Source: Streptomyces sp. NBC_00440 (GTDB lineage: Bacteria > Actinomycetota > Actinomycetes > Streptomycetales > Streptomycetaceae). From it: a stretch of 64,000 nucleotides of DNA. Positions within the stretch are counted from its first letter, which is position 1. The number at the start of each line of letters is the position of its first letter. The notes beneath the pieces are model-generated. The model ran no database searches, was not told where the DNA came from, and worked only from the letters and a program-made list of their open reading frames with translations. Of this stretch, positions 41,392 through 50,917 are shown in pieces. The translations under genes were made by a program, and so were the position numbers. The DNA lies in contig NZ_CP107921.1 in NCBI RefSeq assembly GCF_036014215.1, positions 6,197,501 through 6,261,500 on the forward strand, written 5' to 3'.

Positions 41392-42312
41392 TCAGTAGCG
41401 CTCGACGGCAGGCGGTGCGACGTACGAGGAGCCGGACAGGCCAAGGGTGGCGTCGTAGATCTTCTTGTACGTGCCGTCCTTGACGTGCTTCTCCAGGGCC
41501 GAGTCCATGAAGTCGCGCAGCGCCTTGTCGCTCTTGCTCATACCGATGCCGTACGGCTCCACGGTGAACGGCTTGCCGACCACCTGGAGCTTCTTCGGGT
41601 TCTGGGCCGCGTATCCCTTGAGGATCGCGTCGTCGGTGGTGACCGCGTCGACCTGCTTCGTCAGCAGCTCCTGTACGCAGTCGGAGTACTTGGCGAGCTC
41701 GGTGGTCTTCGCGCCGTACTTCGGCTTCTCGATCTCCGCGAGCGGGGTGGAGCCCTTGATCGAGCAGACCTTCTTGCCCTTCAGGGTCTCCGGACCCGTG
41801 ATGGCCTTCTCGTCCTTGCGGACGAGCAGCGAGGCGCCCGCCTTGTAGTAGGGGCCGGCGAATCCGACGAGCTTCTTGCGCTCGTCGTTGATCGAGTACG
41901 TACCGACGAAGTAGTCGACCTGGCCCTTGGAGATGGCGGTCTCACGGATGCCGGAGTCCACGGTCTTCCACTCGATCTGGTCCTTCGAGAAGCCCAGGTC
42001 CGCGGCGATCATCCGGGCGACCTCGACGTCGAAGCCGGAACGCTCCTTGGTCGACTGGTCCTCGAAGCCGAGGTACGGCTGGTCGGCCTTCGCGCCGATG
42101 ACCAGCTTGCCGCGCTTCTTGGCAGCCTTGAACGTGGGGGAGTCGAGGGAGACGTTCTTGGCGACCGTGTACGTGGGGAGCTTGGGGGCGTTGGCGGCGC
42201 CGGGCTCCGCCTTGCCGTTGTCGCCGGCCGAACCCGACTTGCCGCCGCAGGCGGTCCCGGTGAGAGCGAGCACGGCGATCGTCGCGAAGGCGGCGGACTT
42301 ACGGAACTTCAT
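41392..42312 (-). CDS. gluB: Glutamate-binding lipoprotein GluB
   Basis: 306 aa. Lipoprotein signal with lipobox LTGTAC-GG (Cys near 22), then a bilobed periplasmic-type amino-acid-binding domain (GKLVIGAKADQPYLGFED, RSGFDVEVARMIA, DYFVGTYSINDERKK, TDDAILKGYA). It captures glutamate outside the membrane for GluCD. I chose ATG 42312 (MKFRKSAAF) because GAGG lies 9 nt upstream; ATG 42321 is in frame but too close to it. Confidence 0.94.
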   Translation of the reverse strand: MKFRKSAAFATIAVLALTGTACGGKSGSAGDNGKAEPGAANAPKLPTYTVAKNVSLDSPTFKAAKKRGKLVIGAKADQPYLGFEDQSTKERSGFDVEVARMIAADLGFSKDQIEWKTVDSGIRETAISKGQVDYFVGTYSINDERKKLVGFAGPYYKAGASLLVRKDEKAITGPETLKGKKVCSIKGSTPLAEIEKPKYGAKTTELAKYSDCVQELLTKQVDAVTTDDAILKGYAAQNPKKLQVVGKPFTVEPYGIGMSKSDKALRDFMDSALEKHVKDGTYKKIYDATLGLSGSSYVAPPAVERY

Positions 42313-42378
42313 GCTGAACATCCTCTATTTCGGCGCACGTTGGACGTCTGTCTCATCAGCTGTCGCATTGCTGTCTCG

Positions 42379-43173
42379 TCAGTGATGAAGGATCTTCGAC
42401 AGGAAGTCCTTGGCGCGGTCGCTGCGGGGGTTGCTGAAGAACTGGTCCGGGGCGGCCTCTTCGACGATCTTCCCGTCGGCCATGAAGACGACCCGGTTGG
42501 CCGCGGAGCGTGCGAAGCCCATCTCGTGGGTGACGACGATCATCGTCATACCGTCACGAGCCAGCTGCTGCATGACCTCAAGAACCTCGTTGATCATCTC
42601 GGGGTCGAGCGCCGAGGTCGGCTCGTCGAAGAGCATGACCTTGGGGTCCATCGCCAGCGCCCGCGCGATCGCGACGCGCTGCTGCTGGCCGCCGGAGAGC
42701 TGCGCGGGGAACTTGTCGGCCTGAGCGCCGACGCCCACCCGGTCCAGCAGCGCACGCGCCTTCTCCTCGGCGGCTGTCTTATCGGTCTTGCGCACCTTGA
42801 TCTGGCCGAGCATCACGTTCTGCAGAACCGTCTTGTGCGCGAAGAGGTTGAACGACTGGAAGACCATGCCGACGTCGGCGCGCAGCCTGGCCAGTTCCCG
42901 GCCCTCGGCGGGCAGGGGCTTTCCGTCGATCGTTATCGCGCCGGAGTCGACAGTCTCCAGACGGTTGATGGTGCGGCACAGTGTGGACTTGCCGGACCCC
43001 GAGGGTCCGATGACGACCACGACCTCGCCACGGGCGATGGTCAGGTCGATGTCCTGGAGCACATGCAACGCGCCGAAGTGCTTGTTGACGTTGCTCAGTA
43101 CGACCAGGTCGTCCGACACCGGCAAGGGATTTTCGGTGGATTCGGCGGACTTGGTCACTGGCACTCCGCTCAT
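42379..43173 (-). CDS. gluA: Glutamate ABC transporter ATPase GluA
   Basis: 264 aa. Walker [20 protein letters not shown]-loop ([12 protein letters not shown]), signature [15 protein letters not shown], Walker [15 protein letters not shown] and H-loop VTHEMGFAR are all present. First gene of the operon. Start ATG 43173; a GTG at codon 6 with GGAG nearby is an alternative. The 297-bp region upstream, shared with the divergent response regulator, must hold its promoter, but no clear -35/-10 pair is visible. Confidence 0.95.
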   Translation of the reverse strand: MSGVPVTKSAESTENPLPVSDDLVVLSNVNKHFGALHVLQDIDLTIARGEVVVVIGPSGSGKSTLCRTINRLETVDSGAITIDGKPLPAEGRELARLRADVGMVFQSFNLFAHKTVLQNVMLGQIKVRKTDKTAAEEKARALLDRVGVGAQADKFPAQLSGGQQQRVAIARALAMDPKVMLFDEPTSALDPEMINEVLEVMQQLARDGMTMIVVTHEMGFARSAANRVVFMADGKIVEEAAPDQFFSNPRSDRAKDFLSKILHH

Positions 43174-43470
43174 CGGCTGTTCGCTCCGTCCTCCTCAACC
43201 GCAAGTGCGGTCGTGGTTGGAAGGACAGTAATGAGGCGCTCCTACCAGCGTCATTACATCTGAGCGGAAATTGAGCATCACGATCTGGTTGCATGCGGAC
43301 ATGGGCTGGACACTCCTGGTGAACGAGATCATGACCGGAGTACCGGGTGCGTAACGGAAACCCCGCAGAATCAGGAACCCTCTTGACTGGTACGGCAGCC
43401 ATCGGCATGGATGACGAGACGTACGGATGAGACACACGGATGACAGAAGCGCGCACCACGGAAGGAGCCC

Positions 43471-44160
43471 ATGAGACTGCTGCTCGTCGAGGACGACAAC
43501 CACGTGGCCGCCGCCCTGTCCGCCGTACTGGCAAGGCACGGCTTCAAAGTCGTGCACGCCCGTAACGGCGAGGAGGCGCTCCGGTCCCTCCTGCCGGACG
43601 AGCAGGAGCCCTTCGGGGTCATACTGCTCGACCTCGGGCTGCCCGATCTGGACGGTTACGAGGTCTGCGGCAAGATCCGCAAGCGCACGGCGACCCCGGT
43701 GATCATGGTGACGGCCCGGGCCGATGTGCGGTCCCGTATCCACGGGCTGAACCTCGGCGCCGACGACTACGTGGTCAAGCCCTATGACACGGGCGAGTTG
43801 CTCGCCCGGATCCACGCCGTCAGCCGGCGCAAGAGCGCCGGCGAGGACACCGGGCCGGTCCCGGCGGCCGCACTCAGGGTCGGTTCCGTCGAGATCCAGC
43901 TGCCCACCCGGCGGGTCAGCGTGGAGGGCAGCGAGATCCAGCTGACCCGCAAGGAGTTCGATCTGCTGGCGCTGCTCGCCCAGCGCCCCGGCGTCGTCTT
44001 CCGCCGGGAACAGATCATCAGCGAGGTCTGGCAGACCAGTTGGGAAGGGACCGGCCGCACCCTTGAGGTGCACGTCGCGTCACTGCGCTCCAAACTGCAC
44101 CTGCCCGCCCTGATCGAGACGGTGCGCGGCGTCGGCTACCGCCTCGTCGTCCCGGCCTGA
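43471..44160 (+). CDS. OmpR/PhoB-type response regulator
   Basis: 229 aa. Receiver domain (LLLVEDDNHVAAAL; phospho-Asp in VILLDLGLPDLDGYEV; T in VTARAD; K in VVKPYDTGELLARI), then a winged-helix DNA-binding domain (about 130-225; VSVEGSEIQLTRKEFDLLALL, TLEVHVASLRSKL). GGAAGGAG just upstream of the ATG. It lies 15 bp before the kinase gene with which it pairs. A TTGACT at 43383-43388 may be the -35 of its promoter. It faces away from gluABCD and might regulate it, but no sequence shows this. Confidence 0.92.
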   Translation: MRLLLVEDDNHVAAALSAVLARHGFKVVHARNGEEALRSLLPDEQEPFGVILLDLGLPDLDGYEVCGKIRKRTATPVIMVTARADVRSRIHGLNLGADDYVVKPYDTGELLARIHAVSRRKSAGEDTGPVPAAALRVGSVEIQLPTRRVSVEGSEIQLTRKEFDLLALLAQRPGVVFRREQIISEVWQTSWEGTGRTLEVHVASLRSKLHLPALIETVRGVGYRLVVPA

Positions 44161-44175
44161 GGCGCGTTCCGGCCC

Positions 44176-45570
44176 GTGCGCGCCCGACTGCTTCCGCTGC
44201 TCATCGTCCTCATGGCCGGGGTGCTGCTCGCGCTCGGCTTCCCGCTCGCGCTGAGCGTGGCCGCCGCCGCGCAGCAGAACGTGGTGGTCGACCGGATCGA
44301 CGACACCGCGCGGATGGCCGAGGAGGCGCAGTTCGTCACCGAGATACCGGCGAGCGAGCAGGAGCGGCACGACACGCTCCAGGAGGAACTCGCCCGCTAC
44401 GAGACGGTGTACGGCATCCGGGCCGGTGTCTTCTCCCGTGACCGCGTCGCGATGGCCGCGGCCCCGCAGTCCTGGCCGGTACCGGCCGGCGGTGAGGGCC
44501 GGATCGCCTTCGAGGACGCGCTCGCGGGACGGCGCAGCCGGGACCCCGCGCAGATCTGGCCCTGGCAGCACGGGCGGCTGATCGTCGCGTCGCCCGTCGT
44601 CAGGAACGGCGACGTGATCGCGGTGGTGGTGACCGACTCGCCCACCGACCAGATGCGTTCCAGGACCCTACGCGGCTGGCTGCTCATCGCCGCGGGCGAG
44701 GCGGGGGCGATGCTGCTCGCGGTGGGCGCCGCTTTCCGGCTCACCGGCTGGGTGCTGCTTCCGGTGCGCACCCTGGACGCCGCCACCCACGGCATCGCCA
44801 CCGGGCTGATGAAGTCACGGGTCGCCTCGGGCAGCGGTCCGCCGGAACTGCGCCGCCTGGCCCGGTCGTTCAACGAGATGGCCGACAACGTCGAGGACGT
44901 GCTCGAACAGCAGCGCGCCTTCGTCGCCGACGCATCGCACCAGTTGCGCAACCCGCTCGCCGCGCTGCTGCTGCGGATCGAACTGCTCGCCTTCGAACTC
45001 CCGGAGGGCAACGAGGAGATCGCCTCCGTGCGCACCGAGGGCAAGCGTCTCGGTCAGGTCCTCGACGACCTCCTCGACCTCGCGCTGGCCGAGCACACCG
45101 CCGCTGAGCTGCGGCTCACCGACATCGCCGAGCTGGCGGCCGAGCGGGTCTCGGCCTGGCGGCCGGTCGCGGAGGGAAAGGGCGTCCGGCTCACCGGGGG
45201 AGGCGCCGTGGCCGTCACCGCCTGGGCCGACCCCGTAGCCCTCTCCAGCGCCCTGGACGCGGTGATCGACAACGCGCTGAAGTTCACCCCTGTCGGGGAG
45301 GAGGTGCGCGTCGAGGCCGCCTCCTGCGGCTCCTGCTCGCGGATCACGGTCGCCGACGGCGGACCGGGCCTCAGCCAGGAAGAACTCGCCCGGATCGGCG
45401 ACCGGTTCTGGCGCAGCGGCCGGCACCAGAACATCAAGGGCTCGGGCCTCGGCCTCTCCATCTCGCGTGCCCTGCTCACAGCGGGCCGCGGCACGATCTC
45501 GTACGAGCAGAACGAACCACACGGGCTCCGGGTGACCGTGACGGTGCCGCGGACGTCCCCGGACGCGTAG
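44176..45570 (+). CDS. Membrane sensor histidine kinase
   Basis: 464 aa, GTG start. It has an N-terminal membrane segment (about 5-28), an extracellular domain (about 30-165), a second membrane segment (about 167-188), a HAMP domain, HisKA (VADASHQLRNPLAALLLRIEL, His near 257) and HATPase ([32 protein letters not shown]). The DASHQLRNPL box is typical of TctE-type kinases. Such systems are often next to a tricarboxylate or TAXI binding protein, as here (45616-46611). Signal unknown. Confidence 0.9.
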   Translation: MRARLLPLLIVLMAGVLLALGFPLALSVAAAAQQNVVVDRIDDTARMAEEAQFVTEIPASEQERHDTLQEELARYETVYGIRAGVFSRDRVAMAAAPQSWPVPAGGEGRIAFEDALAGRRSRDPAQIWPWQHGRLIVASPVVRNGDVIAVVVTDSPTDQMRSRTLRGWLLIAAGEAGAMLLAVGAAFRLTGWVLLPVRTLDAATHGIATGLMKSRVASGSGPPELRRLARSFNEMADNVEDVLEQQRAFVADASHQLRNPLAALLLRIELLAFELPEGNEEIASVRTEGKRLGQVLDDLLDLALAEHTAAELRLTDIAELAAERVSAWRPVAEGKGVRLTGGGAVAVTAWADPVALSSALDAVIDNALKFTPVGEEVRVEAASCGSCSRITVADGGPGLSQEELARIGDRFWRSGRHQNIKGSGLGLSISRALLTAGRGTISYEQNEPHGLRVTVTVPRTSPDA

Positions 45571-45615
45571 AACTCCTGGCGCGGCCACGGCCGTTCGCGT
45601 GCGGCGCCGCCCGGA

Positions 45616-46611
45616 TCAGGGCTTGACCGACCGGTAGTAGCGCCGTGCGCCCTCGTCCAGCTTCAACGGGTCCGTGTAGATCGCGGTCCGTACGTCGACC
45701 AGCTGCGCCGCGTGCACCTGCCGCCCGATGCGGTCGCGGCTGCGGATCACGCTGCGGGTGAACCCCTCGGTCAGCTTCGGGTCCTCGCGGTCGGTGGTGA
45801 CCAGGACGTTCGCAACCGCGATGGTCGGCACCGGTGCGCCGTTACGGGCCTGCCGGTAGGCGTCGGCCGGCATGACGGCCGAGCGGTAGTAGCGGGTGGT
45901 GCCGCCTGCCGCGTGCAGACGGGTCACCAGGTCGTCGAGGGGAACCAGCCGGATCGGCCGGCGCGCGGCCAGATCGCGTACCGCGTCGGTCGGCAGGCCG
46001 CCCGACCAGAAGAAGGCGTCGATCCTGCCCGCCTTGAGGAGACCCGGACTGGTGTCGATCCCCGCAGGTACGGCCGTGATGTCCTTGACCGGGTCGAGGC
46101 CGGCGGCCCGCAGCACCCGGTCCGCTATCAGCCGTACGCCGGATCCGGGCTGGCCCACGGCGACCCGTTTGTGACGCAGATCGGCGGCGCGCTTGACCGT
46201 GGAGCTGTCGTCGACGGCGAGCTGCACATAGTCGTCGTACAGCCGTGCGCAGCCGCGCAGCCGGTCCGCGCCCGGCTTGCCGTCCTCGATGTACTTCGCG
46301 ATGGCGTCGGCCGTCGCGATGGTGAAGTCGGACTTGCCGGTCGCCACTCTGGCGAGATTCTGCTGGGAGCCCTCGCTCGGCTGGAGATGTATGTCCACCC
46401 CGGGCATGTCGTGGGCGAGTGTGGGGCTGAGCAGCTTCCCGTACAGCTGGTAGACGCCGGTCCGCACCCCGGTACTGAAGGTCACGGTCCCGTGCGGGGA
46501 GGGCGGGCCGATGGGCAGCAGCCACCACATCAGCAGTCCGGAGACCACCAGTAAGGCCGCCGTCCCCTGGAGGGCGCGACGGCGGCTGAGGCGGGGCAGT
46601 GCCTTGGGCAT
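45616..46611 (-). CDS. TAXI-family TRAP-type solute-binding protein
   Basis: 331 aa. The N-terminus SRRRALQGTAALLVVSGLLMW is a membrane anchor or Tat-like signal. The binding domain has TAXI features: TFSTGVRTGVYQLYGKLL, SEGSQQNLARVATGKSDFTIATADA, KRVAVGQPGSGVRLIADRVL, GRIDAFFWSGGLPT. No TRAP membrane subunit lies nearby, so it may act as a sensor accessory for the adjacent convergent kinase rather than in transport; that idea is inference from position. Confidence 0.85.
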   Translation of the reverse strand: MPKALPRLSRRRALQGTAALLVVSGLLMWWLLPIGPPSPHGTVTFSTGVRTGVYQLYGKLLSPTLAHDMPGVDIHLQPSEGSQQNLARVATGKSDFTIATADAIAKYIEDGKPGADRLRGCARLYDDYVQLAVDDSSTVKRAADLRHKRVAVGQPGSGVRLIADRVLRAAGLDPVKDITAVPAGIDTSPGLLKAGRIDAFFWSGGLPTDAVRDLAARRPIRLVPLDDLVTRLHAAGGTTRYYRSAVMPADAYRQARNGAPVPTIAVANVLVTTDREDPKLTEGFTRSVIRSRDRIGRQVHAAQLVDVRTAIYTDPLKLDEGARRYYRSVKP

Positions 46612-46827
46612 GCGCGCGATCCTGCCAGTTCACGCCCCTGGCGAACAGGGGAGCGGAGCAGCGGACACGGCGGACGGCGGCGGGGTGCGGCCCCGGTCCG
46701 TGGGCGCGGTCGCCGTGCGCTTGTTCCGGGATCCGGAATTATTCGGTCTTGTTCATGGCTGTCACTATTGATCCTTGATCACCGGACGGCAGCCGATTGC
46801 CGCTGGACCGCACCCCGGAGGACCGCA

Positions 46828-47487
46828 GTGACGTCGAGCCGAACCGTCGGACAGATGATGTCGACGAATGTCGTGCGGGTGCAGCGGGGGACGTTCCTCA
46901 AGGAGATCGCCCGGCTCCTCACCGAACACCGTATTTCGGCCGTTCCCGTCGTGGATGACGACGACCGGCCGGTGGGGGTGGTCTCCGAGGCCGATCTGCT
47001 CCGCAAGCAGCTGGGCCTGACCGCGCTGCTCCCGGCCGTCCGGCAGGAGTCCGACCACCGCTCCAAGACCGAAGCGACCACGGCGGAAGGGCTGATGACC
47101 AGTCCGGCGGTGGTCGCGTACCCGGACTGGACGATCGTCGAGGCGGGCTGGCTGATGCAGGCGCGCAGCGTCAAACGGCTGCCGGTCGTGGATGACAGCG
47201 GCAGGCTGGCCGGGGTGATCAGCCGCAGTGATCTTCTCCAGGTCTTCCTCCGCCGGGACCGCGCCATCCAGGAGGAAGTGCTGGAAGGCGTCCTGACCCG
47301 GACCCTGGGTCTCTCGCCCTCCGCGATCACGGTGGATGTCAGCGACGGCCATGTGATGCTCAGCGGCCTGGTCGAGCGCAGGAGCGTGATCCCGGCGGCG
47401 GTGCGGCTGTGCCGTGGGGTGGACGGAGTGGTCGAGGTCTCCCAGCGCCTGCAGTACGACGTGGACGACAGCACCGGCGGGAGTTAG
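46828..47487 (+). CDS. CBS-pair and BON-domain protein
   Basis: 219 aa, GTG 46828 with GGAGG 6 nt upstream. Two CBS domains ([81 protein letters not shown]) are followed by a BON domain (about 145-215; [19 protein letters not shown]). CBS pairs bind adenine nucleotides; BON binds phospholipid or protein surfaces. Combined forms are common in actinobacteria and often stress-regulated; partner unknown. Confidence 0.88.
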   Translation: MTSSRTVGQMMSTNVVRVQRGTFLKEIARLLTEHRISAVPVVDDDDRPVGVVSEADLLRKQLGLTALLPAVRQESDHRSKTEATTAEGLMTSPAVVAYPDWTIVEAGWLMQARSVKRLPVVDDSGRLAGVISRSDLLQVFLRRDRAIQEEVLEGVLTRTLGLSPSAITVDVSDGHVMLSGLVERRSVIPAAVRLCRGVDGVVEVSQRLQYDVDDSTGGS

Positions 47488-47567
47488 GGCCTTCCGCAAC
47501 GAGGCCTGGCCCGACCGCCTCCACGGCCGGGGCGGGAGCTCCGCCCGGTACCGCCTACCCTGGTGAC

Positions 47568-49070
47568 ATGACCGCGCAGGACGCCCTGAACCGAAGTTAC
47601 GAGATCCGCACCTACGGCTGCCAGATGAACGTCCACGACAGCGAACGGCTGTCGGGACTCCTGGAGGACGCCGGATACGTCCGTGCGCCGGAGGGCGCCG
47701 ACGGGGACGCCGATGTCGTCGTCTTCAACACCTGCGCGGTGCGCGAGAACGCCGACAACAAGCTGTACGGCAACCTCGGCAGGCTCGCCCCGATGAAGAC
47801 CAGGCGCCCCGGTATGCAGATCGCGGTCGGCGGCTGCCTGGCCCAGAAGGACCGGGACACCATCGTCCGGCGGGCGCCGTGGGTCGACGTCGTCTTCGGC
47901 ACCCACAACATCGGCAAGCTCCCGGTGCTGCTGGAGCGCTCCCGTATCGAGGGCGAGGCCCAGGTCGAGATCGCCGAGTCGCTGGAGGCGTTCCCCTCGA
48001 CGCTGCCGACCCGGCGCGAGAGCGCGTACGCCGCGTGGGTCTCGATCTCCGTCGGCTGCAACAACACCTGCACCTTCTGTATCGTCCCCGCGCTGCGCGG
48101 CAAGGAGAAGGACCGCAGGCCCGGCGACATCCTCGCCGAGATCGAGGCGCTGGTGGACGAGGGCGTCTCGGAGATCACGCTGCTCGGCCAGAACGTCAAC
48201 GCGTACGGCTCGGACATCGGCGACCGCGAGGCCTTCTCCAAACTGCTGCGCGCCTGCGGGAAGATCGAGGGTCTTGAGCGGGTCCGCTTCACCTCGCCGC
48301 ATCCGCGGGACTTCACGGACGACGTGATCGCGGCGATGGCCGAGACGCCGAACGTGATGCCGCAGCTCCACATGCCGATGCAGTCGGGTTCGGACACCGT
48401 CCTCAAGGCGATGCGCCGTTCCTACCGGCAGGAGCGTTTCCTCGGGATCATCGACAAGGTGCGGGCCGCGATCCCGCACGCCGCGATCTCCACGGACATC
48501 ATCGTGGGCTTCCCCGGCGAGACCGAGGAGGACTTCCAGCAGACGATGCACGCGGTCCGCGAGGCCCGCTTCGCCCAGGCCTTCACCTTCCAGTACTCCA
48601 AGCGGCCGGGAACCCCGGCCGCGACCATGGAGGGCCAGGTCCCCAAGGAGGTCGTCCAGGAGCGCTACATGCGGCTCTCGGCGCTCCAGGAGGAGATCTC
48701 CTGGGCGGAGAACAAGACCCAGGTCGGGCGCACCGTGGACGTCATGGTGGCTGAGGGCGAGGGCCGCAAGGACGGCGCGACACACCGGCTCTCCGGGCGC
48801 GCGCCCGACAGCCGGCTGGTGCACTTCACCAAGCCGGACACCGAGGTGCGCCCCGGTGACGTGGTGACGGTGGAGATCACTTATGCGGCGCCGCACCATC
48901 TGCTCGCCGAGGGGTCGGCCGTGGCCGTACGGCGCACGCGGTCCGGGGACGCCTGGGAGAAGCGCAACACCGCTGCTGCGGCGAAGCCGGCGGGTGTCAT
49001 GCTCGGGCTCCCCGGCATCGGCGCACCGGCGCCGGAGCCGGCCGCGGCCGGAGGCTGTGGCTGCGACTAG
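47568..49070 (+). CDS. miaB: tRNA-2-methylthio-N6-dimethylallyladenosine synthase MiaB
   Basis: 500 aa. UPF0004 domain ([31 protein letters not shown]), radical-SAM core with [15 protein letters not shown], and TRAM domain (about 385-445). It methylthiolates i6A37 in tRNAs that MiaA, encoded at 50918, has prenylated. The C-terminal tail ends GGCGCD, a Cys pair seen in many streptomycete MiaB. The start ATG 47568 has only a weak GGTGA upstream. A 12- and 14-bp tandem repeat region follows the stop. Confidence 0.95.
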   Translation: MTAQDALNRSYEIRTYGCQMNVHDSERLSGLLEDAGYVRAPEGADGDADVVVFNTCAVRENADNKLYGNLGRLAPMKTRRPGMQIAVGGCLAQKDRDTIVRRAPWVDVVFGTHNIGKLPVLLERSRIEGEAQVEIAESLEAFPSTLPTRRESAYAAWVSISVGCNNTCTFCIVPALRGKEKDRRPGDILAEIEALVDEGVSEITLLGQNVNAYGSDIGDREAFSKLLRACGKIEGLERVRFTSPHPRDFTDDVIAAMAETPNVMPQLHMPMQSGSDTVLKAMRRSYRQERFLGIIDKVRAAIPHAAISTDIIVGFPGETEEDFQQTMHAVREARFAQAFTFQYSKRPGTPAATMEGQVPKEVVQERYMRLSALQEEISWAENKTQVGRTVDVMVAEGEGRKDGATHRLSGRAPDSRLVHFTKPDTEVRPGDVVTVEITYAAPHHLLAEGSAVAVRRTRSGDAWEKRNTAAAAKPAGVMLGLPGIGAPAPEPAAAGGCGCD

Positions 49071-49082
49071 GGCCCTTCGGTC

Positions 49083-49184
49083 AGGTCCTGTCGTTGAGGT
49101 CCTGTCGTTCGGGGACTTTCGTTCGGATCAGGCCGGGCTCGGACGGCTGTCCGGCTCCTGTTCCGGCTCCTGTCGGGTTCCTGT
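49083..49184 (+). repeat. short tandem repeats after miaB
   Basis: Two 14-bp copies AGGTCCTGTCGTT(G/C) at 49083-49110, and three 11-12-bp copies of TCCGGCTCCTGT (last one altered) at 49150-49184. They fill the gap between miaB and the next gene. No function seen. Confidence 0.85.
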
Positions 49185-49275
49185 CCGGTCAAGGACGGGG
49201 TTTCCGGCTGGTCGCCGCTCGGGCTCTGCGACGGGGCAAAACCCGCCTGCCGTGGCACTGGGTAGGCTGCGGATC

Positions 49276-49986
49276 ATGCTCGTAGCCGCCGCCGTCTGCC
49301 CCTGTCCGCCCTTGCTCGTGCCCGAGGTGGCCGCGGGTGCGGCGTCCGAACTCGACTCTGCCAGGGCCGCCTGCCTCGACGCCGTCGGGGTGCTCGCTGC
49401 GGCCCGGCCCGATCTGCTGATCGCCGTGGGGCCCGCCGGTGCCGCGGACCAGGGTGTGCACGCCGAGGGCGCCACCGGATCGTTCAGCGGCTTCGGTGTG
49501 GACCTCCGGGTGCGGCTGGGGACGTCCGACGCCGGATCCGGACGCCGGCTGCCGCCGTCCCTCTCGGTCGCCGCCTGGCTGCTGGACCGCGCGGAGTGGG
49601 CCGGTGCACCGGTCGAGGGGCTGGGCGTCGGTGAACTGCTGGAGCCGGAACGCTGTCTGGCGGCCGGACGGGAGCTGGCCGGCCGCGCCGAACGCGTGGC
49701 CCTGCTGGTCATGGGCGACGGCAGCGCCTGCCGCACTCTGAAGGCCCCCGGATACCTGGACGAGCGTGCCGCCGGGTTCGACGCCGCTGCCGCACGGGCC
49801 CTGGGCACGGCCGACGTGGCCGCGCTGAAGGCGCTGGATGCCCGGCCGGCGTACGAACTGAAGGCCTCGGGCCGAGCGCCCTGGCAGATCCTGGCGGGCG
49901 CGGCCGACGGCATGGAGCCGGGTGGGCAGCTGCTCTACGACGACGCTCCGTACGGCGTCGGGTACTACGTCGCCACCTGGTCCTGA
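49276..49986 (+). CDS. LigB-like extradiol-dioxygenase-fold protein, probably non-catalytic
   Basis: 236 aa. The N-terminus MLVAAAVCPCPPLLVPEVAA matches class III extradiol dioxygenase (LigB-like) proteins, in which the sequence is normally PHPP with a metal-binding His; here it is PCPP. Later blocks (RVALLVMGDGSACR, APYGVGYYVATW) resemble the family. The family is conserved beside miaB in streptomycetes. A dioxygenase function should not be assumed; role unknown. Confidence 0.8.
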   Translation: MLVAAAVCPCPPLLVPEVAAGAASELDSARAACLDAVGVLAAARPDLLIAVGPAGAADQGVHAEGATGSFSGFGVDLRVRLGTSDAGSGRRLPPSLSVAAWLLDRAEWAGAPVEGLGVGELLEPERCLAAGRELAGRAERVALLVMGDGSACRTLKAPGYLDERAAGFDAAAARALGTADVAALKALDARPAYELKASGRAPWQILAGAADGMEPGGQLLYDDAPYGVGYYVATWS

Positions 49987-49999
49987 GCGTCGCTCCCGG

Positions 50000-50066
50000 A
50001 GGCGCAGCGGTCCCGGACACAGAGCGGTCCCGGAGACACAGAGCGGTCCCGGAGGCACGGCAATCC
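50000..50066 (+). repeat. 17-20-bp tandem repeats after the LigB-like gene
   Basis: About four degenerate units with core CGGTCCCGGAxACACAGAG. The core resembles the repeats before cysteine dioxygenase (37209-37308), which also have GGTCCGGAACAGCAC. Confidence 0.75.
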
Positions 50067-50072
50067 CGGAAA

Positions 50073-50119
50073 CACGGCGGGCGGCCGCGGAGCGAGGTGC
50101 TCCGCGACCGCCCGCCGTG
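50073..50119 (+). terminator. bidirectional terminator
   Basis: A long hairpin: CACGGCGGGCGG (50073-50084) with CCGCCCGCCGTG (50108-50119), a single mismatch, then CGCGGAGC (50086-50093) with GCTCCGCG (50099-50106). It lies between the convergent LigB-like gene (stop 49986) and the small gene stopping at 50171. Confidence 0.85.
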
Positions 50120-50170
50120 CTGTGCCGGATCCGTCGTGCCGGCCTGCTGTGCCGGACCTTTTGTGCCGGA

Positions 50171-50419
50171 TCAGGAAGCGGTGGGCGGCTTGGTCGTACC
50201 GTCGCCGCCGTCCTTGTGCGAGAGGCGCTCCAGGGCTTCCTTGGCCTTGCCGGTGCCCGACTCGATCTTCTCGCTGTACTTGCCGTTGGTCCGGGTGTCG
50301 ACCGTGTGAGCGGCCTTGTCGAGCCCCTCTCCGATCTTGTCCCCGTGCTGCTGCGCGAGGTCGGCGACCTTGTCCTTGGCCGGTCCGAGCTTGGCTTTCA
50401 CGTTGTCCAGGAATCCCAT
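50171..50419 (-). CDS. Antitoxin-like small protein (MT0933/Rv0909 family)
   Basis: 82 aa. MGFLDNVKAKLGPAKDKVAD, then helical and charged through to KAKEALERLSHKD, with a Gly/Thr/Pro tail. It matches the family annotated as antitoxin protein of actinobacterial type II systems. No toxin gene lies beside it, so the antitoxin name may be misleading; the sequence also resembles stress-related amphipathic helical proteins. Confidence 0.72.
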   Translation of the reverse strand: MGFLDNVKAKLGPAKDKVADLAQQHGDKIGEGLDKAAHTVDTRTNGKYSEKIESGTGKAKEALERLSHKDGGDGTTKPPTAS

Positions 50420-50447
50420 GGCTACCTACTTCCCTCCGGAGGACGTT

Positions 50448-50735
50448 CTACTTGCGAACGCCCTCACCGGCTTCGTTGTCGGCCGCCGCAGCCGCGGACT
50501 GCTGACGCGGGATCTCCACGCCCTCTGCGGTGCCGCTCGCGGCGCCCTCCGCGGGCGCGTCCGCCACGGACTCCCCGGCCCGGTCATCCGACGCCGGCTC
50601 CGGGGCCGAGCCCTCGACCGCCCCCTCGGCGGACTCCTCAGCCGGCTTCTGCGCCGGAGCTTCGGTCGGGGCGCCCACGGCCGCCCCCTCGGCGGTGTCC
50701 TTCGCCTTCCGACGGAACATTGTAAAAATACCCAT
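50448..50735 (-). CDS. Small Ala/Glu-rich acidic protein, unknown function
   Basis: 95 aa from ATG 50735, with GGAG 7 nt upstream. MGIFTMFRRKAKDTAEGAAV is a short basic/hydrophobic head; the rest is acidic, Ala/Glu/Pro-rich and probably disordered (APAQKPAEESAEGAVEGSAP). It is 28 bp upstream of the antitoxin-like gene in the same direction, so likely cotranscribed. No family function recognised. Confidence 0.65.
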   Translation of the reverse strand: MGIFTMFRRKAKDTAEGAAVGAPTEAPAQKPAEESAEGAVEGSAPEPASDDRAGESVADAPAEGAASGTAEGVEIPRQQSAAAAADNEAGEGVRK

Positions 50736-50917
50736 ATTCACTCCATAACGTACTCGTGCGGGCGAAATTCCTCGCCCCCCGGAGCGCCTGATTGCGCCGA
50801 CCGGGGCCACCGGTCGAAAGCCGTCGGCCGGAACCTCGGAAGAGGAAACGAATCCGGGCACCCGGCCGTCACGTAACTCATTCGGGGACAAGCCCCCGGG
50901 TTTGCGAGACTGAGGCG

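Noticed and set aside
50171..50735. A toxin-antitoxin pair formed by the two small genes
   Set aside because: The 82-aa protein fits an antitoxin-named family, but the neighbouring 95-aa protein is acidic and disordered and has no toxin fold.
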